A DNA stretch of 64,000 nucleotides from Impatiens glandulifera (Eukaryota > Streptophyta > Magnoliopsida > Ericales > Balsaminaceae): positions 45,445,689 through 45,509,688 of the forward strand of contig NC_061868.1 of the NCBI RefSeq assembly GCF_907164915.1. The letters run 5' to 3'. The notes below the pieces were generated by a model that was given only the letters and a program-made list of their open reading frames with translations, was not told the DNA's origin and did not search any database. The stretch's first letter is position 1, and each line of letters starts with the position of its first letter. Below, piece by piece: positions 61,501-64,000 of this stretch. A program made the position numbers and the translations under genes.

Positions 61501-62989
61501 CAATAATTTAATGTTTTAAAAGTGTTTGTAATATATATATATATATATATATATCTAAAAGCTATTTGACAGTGGGGTTTTTTTAAAGTTTGTTTTATGT
61601 GATTTTTTTTTTTAAATTAAATCTCTATTATGTTAATATATTCTATTTATCAAATTACTTATTTTAGTTATTAAAATATTAAAATAATTTTACTTCATTT
61701 TTAGTAAATTTCAAATACAATAAATATTTTAATAGTTTAATAAAAAAATTATAAATTAATAATAAATTCAAAATACAAATAACTTACTTTTTTTATCCAA
61801 CAATCAATTTTGGATAAAATTCTAAAAAATCCTTAAATAACCAATATAGAACAAGTCCTTAATATAAAACACATTTTATTTTATTTTCAACCCACACAAA
61901 TTTTATCATATAATAACAAAGTAACACATAAAAGGGTGTCAATCAAAATGCTATTGCAAAAAGTAACACATAAAAGGGTTTTTTCCCCAAAAAAAAAAAA
62001 AAAACTTGTGTTGATTCAAACTAAAAAAAATGGTTTTTGAATATATATTATCAAATTACCCATCTTTCTACATTTTTAGATAAAGAAAATTGATTAGATA
62101 GTCGGTGTGAAAGATTAATTTTGGGATAAGAATCTAAATAAAAACAATAACCAGTACATCAAATAAACTCATGCTTTGAGAGAAACATTAAATTAATAGG
62201 AGTGGTCTAACCAATCATTTGGATTATGTGAAATTGGGCCTTTGTAAGAAATTATTGTAAATAAAATAAGCGCATAAGTTGGACTAGTACTTAATTTTAT
62301 AAATATTGTGGACATTTAAAGATGTATACATTTTTGGCTTTAGAGTATTTGAATACAATAAATTGATATGACTATTGTTATGATAATAATAATGTTTATC
62401 TTCAAATCATCAATTTATCATCTAAAGCTTCACTCATTTTACAAGAGTAAGCAAGTCTGTTAATTTGTTGTTAAAATTTTACCATATATTTTACTTAGTG
62501 AAATTGTAATTTATTAATCTTACATAAAATATATATATATATATAAATTATCACAAACTATTTAAAATATCAAAATATATTTAGAAATTTAATATTTAAT
62601 TTGATAAATCACAGGATAAAATTATAAAGCATTCTAATTAAAAATGGGGTATACAATAATAGGATATTAAGAATAAGACAAGAATGGACAAATCAAACAT
62701 CATTATCTTATCAATCTATTTAATGGTAAAATTATTTAATTGGTTATATATAATACTTGGATCATGGACACTAGTCTCTAGCACGGGGATTGCTTAATTA
62801 TATAAACATCTAATAAAATATAAAAAGGTTATATTAGAACTTTAGTAATTTTTTTTTTATGTATAGACAAATTATTGATTTAAAAAAATTATGACCAAGT
62901 TATTTTTTAAAAAATTCAACTAAAAATTTAAATTATATTTTCTCATTAAATATATTGAACTATAATAACAAATTGGAACTCCTTATTGG

Positions 62990-63330
62990 ACCAATTATTA
63001 CAATTTGAGACTATTTATTTTGAATTTTACAATTTAGGGCTTCGTATTATGAGGTTTGTACCATGTAGGGCTTCGTATTGTTACTACGTATATGAAAATC
63101 TATATATAAAAAATGCCTATATTACGTGGCTTTATAATAGAAAATTAAAAAAACATGTATTAACATGACTTTTTTTTATATAATTATAAGCTACGTAATA
63201 CATTTTTTTTATAATATTTTACGGACGTTCATATCCATTCTAGCAAAATCATATTTGGTAGAATTTGATAATAGGAAGTCCCAAATTGTGAAATTAAAAA
63301 AAAATGTCTTAAATTACAATTAATCTCATT
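62990..63330. mobile_element. Possible MITE with diverged terminal inverted repeats
   Basis: The left end (about 62995-63045, ending TTACAATTTAGGGCTTCGTA) and the complement of the right end (about 63275-63325, containing TCACAATTTGGGACTTCCTA) share about 50 bp of order, with mismatches. No target duplication or internal gene was found. Confidence 0.35.
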
Positions 63331-64000
63331 TATTATTAAGACCAAATATATTTATAACAAAAATAATATTTTTTTGTTTACAACTTGTGATGAACTTTCT
63401 TTCAGTATTATATATCTTTTTATTAATCTCACAATCATTTTGAATACTTTTTTTAGTCTCATTTATTTCAAAGTTTAATTATTTGTAAAATGATTTTTTT
63501 TATTACAAGCTCATGATACATCTATAATCTTATTTTTTTTATTTATCAAATGAAATTGTAGTTTTGTCTAATTATATTGTTTTAATGGACAAAAAAAAGT
63601 TTACAAAGTTACATTGACATATAACAAACTCTATAATAAGTTAACCAATTTTCAAATTAAAACACACTAAGAAGTGTGATTGTAAAAAAGCCTTCATTAT
63701 AAATTGTTTATAACATGTTTTAAAATATGGTATGTATTCAACAACAAAATTCGTCCACCACATTGACAGAGATTCATAGGGGAAAATTTTTGGGGGTGCA
63801 TCGTTGAACTCGTAGATGATCATCAAAGGCGATAATGTGTAGACATTGGTTGAAAAGTTAATATTTGGTGTCATTTTTTTTTTCTTTTCGTATTTGTTTA
63901 AGTTTCTTTCTTGTTGTCTTGTTTATGTCAGTGTTTTTTTTTTTTTTATCTTTGTCAATTTTTTCGTTTTGCTGAAACAATTTTCTTTGAATAAAATAAA

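Larger units (their letters stand above)
58036..64000. other. AT-rich intergenic DNA without a recognised gene
   Basis: The first 150 bp are the promoter of the ketoacyl-CoA synthase. Beyond that are A/T runs, (TA)n tracts (61530-61555, 62528-62545) and a T-rich pyrimidine tract (about 60637-60660). A direct pair of about 55 bp occurs at 61384-61438 and 61443-61495. Frames at 62986-63168 and 63641-63874 have no motif and I do not call them genes. Confidence 0.5.

Noticed and set aside
1..64000. CRISPR arrays, operons, prophage or other bacterial systems
   Set aside because: All genes are eukaryotic with spliceosomal introns; the repeats have no spacer structure.

Overview
The window is nuclear DNA of a flowering plant, almost certainly a eudicot. 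It is strongly AT-rich, its genes are split by GT-AG introns, and it holds a membrane-anchored NAC factor, a 3-ketoacyl-CoA synthase and the plant form of F-actin capping protein beta. There are many nested plant transposons. I cannot name the species. Exon boundaries were placed by hand from splice consensus, reading-frame continuity and family conservation. In every multi-exon gene given as intact, the exon lengths sum to a whole number of codons.

Left half (1-27,000): three close paralogues of a Gfo/Idh/MocA-type NAD(P)-dependent oxidoreductase (2454-3666, 7296-8469, 23931-25099). All are on the minus strand, with one intron at the same codon, 359 codons each and related flanks. A fourth copy of the upstream flank at about 300-720 suggests another member just beyond the left edge. 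Mobile DNA fills the space between and around them: an 88-bp minisatellite hit by a MITE, two long-inverted-repeat elements with 9-bp target duplications (one seemingly carrying a captured first exon), a LINE 3' end, a 1.3-kb solo LTR, and a 5.3-kb element with long terminal inverted repeats. The 5.3-kb element encodes a DUF1985/Ulp1-like (C48 peptidase) protein and carries arrays of a palindromic 21-bp repeat.

Middle (27,900-50,000): ordinary housekeeping genes. From left to right: a NAC transcription factor with a C-terminal membrane anchor (-), F-actin capping protein beta (-), a tRNA pseudouridine synthase of the DEG1/PUS3 type with 15 coding exons (-), a conserved unknown membrane protein (+), and hypoxanthine-guanine phosphoribosyltransferase (+).

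Right (50,500-64,000): a small single-exon plant protein with a membrane segment (-), a tandem array of a ~296-bp unit with tRNA-like pol III promoter boxes (about 52,760-54,405), a two-exon 3-ketoacyl-CoA synthase (-), and then about 6 kb of AT-rich DNA without a convincing gene.

The genes do not form one pathway. No CRISPR array, rRNA or intact tRNA gene was seen. The most distinctive structures are the palindromic minisatellite confined to non-coding parts of the Ulp1 element, the tRNA-like tandem array, and the probable Pack-MULE.
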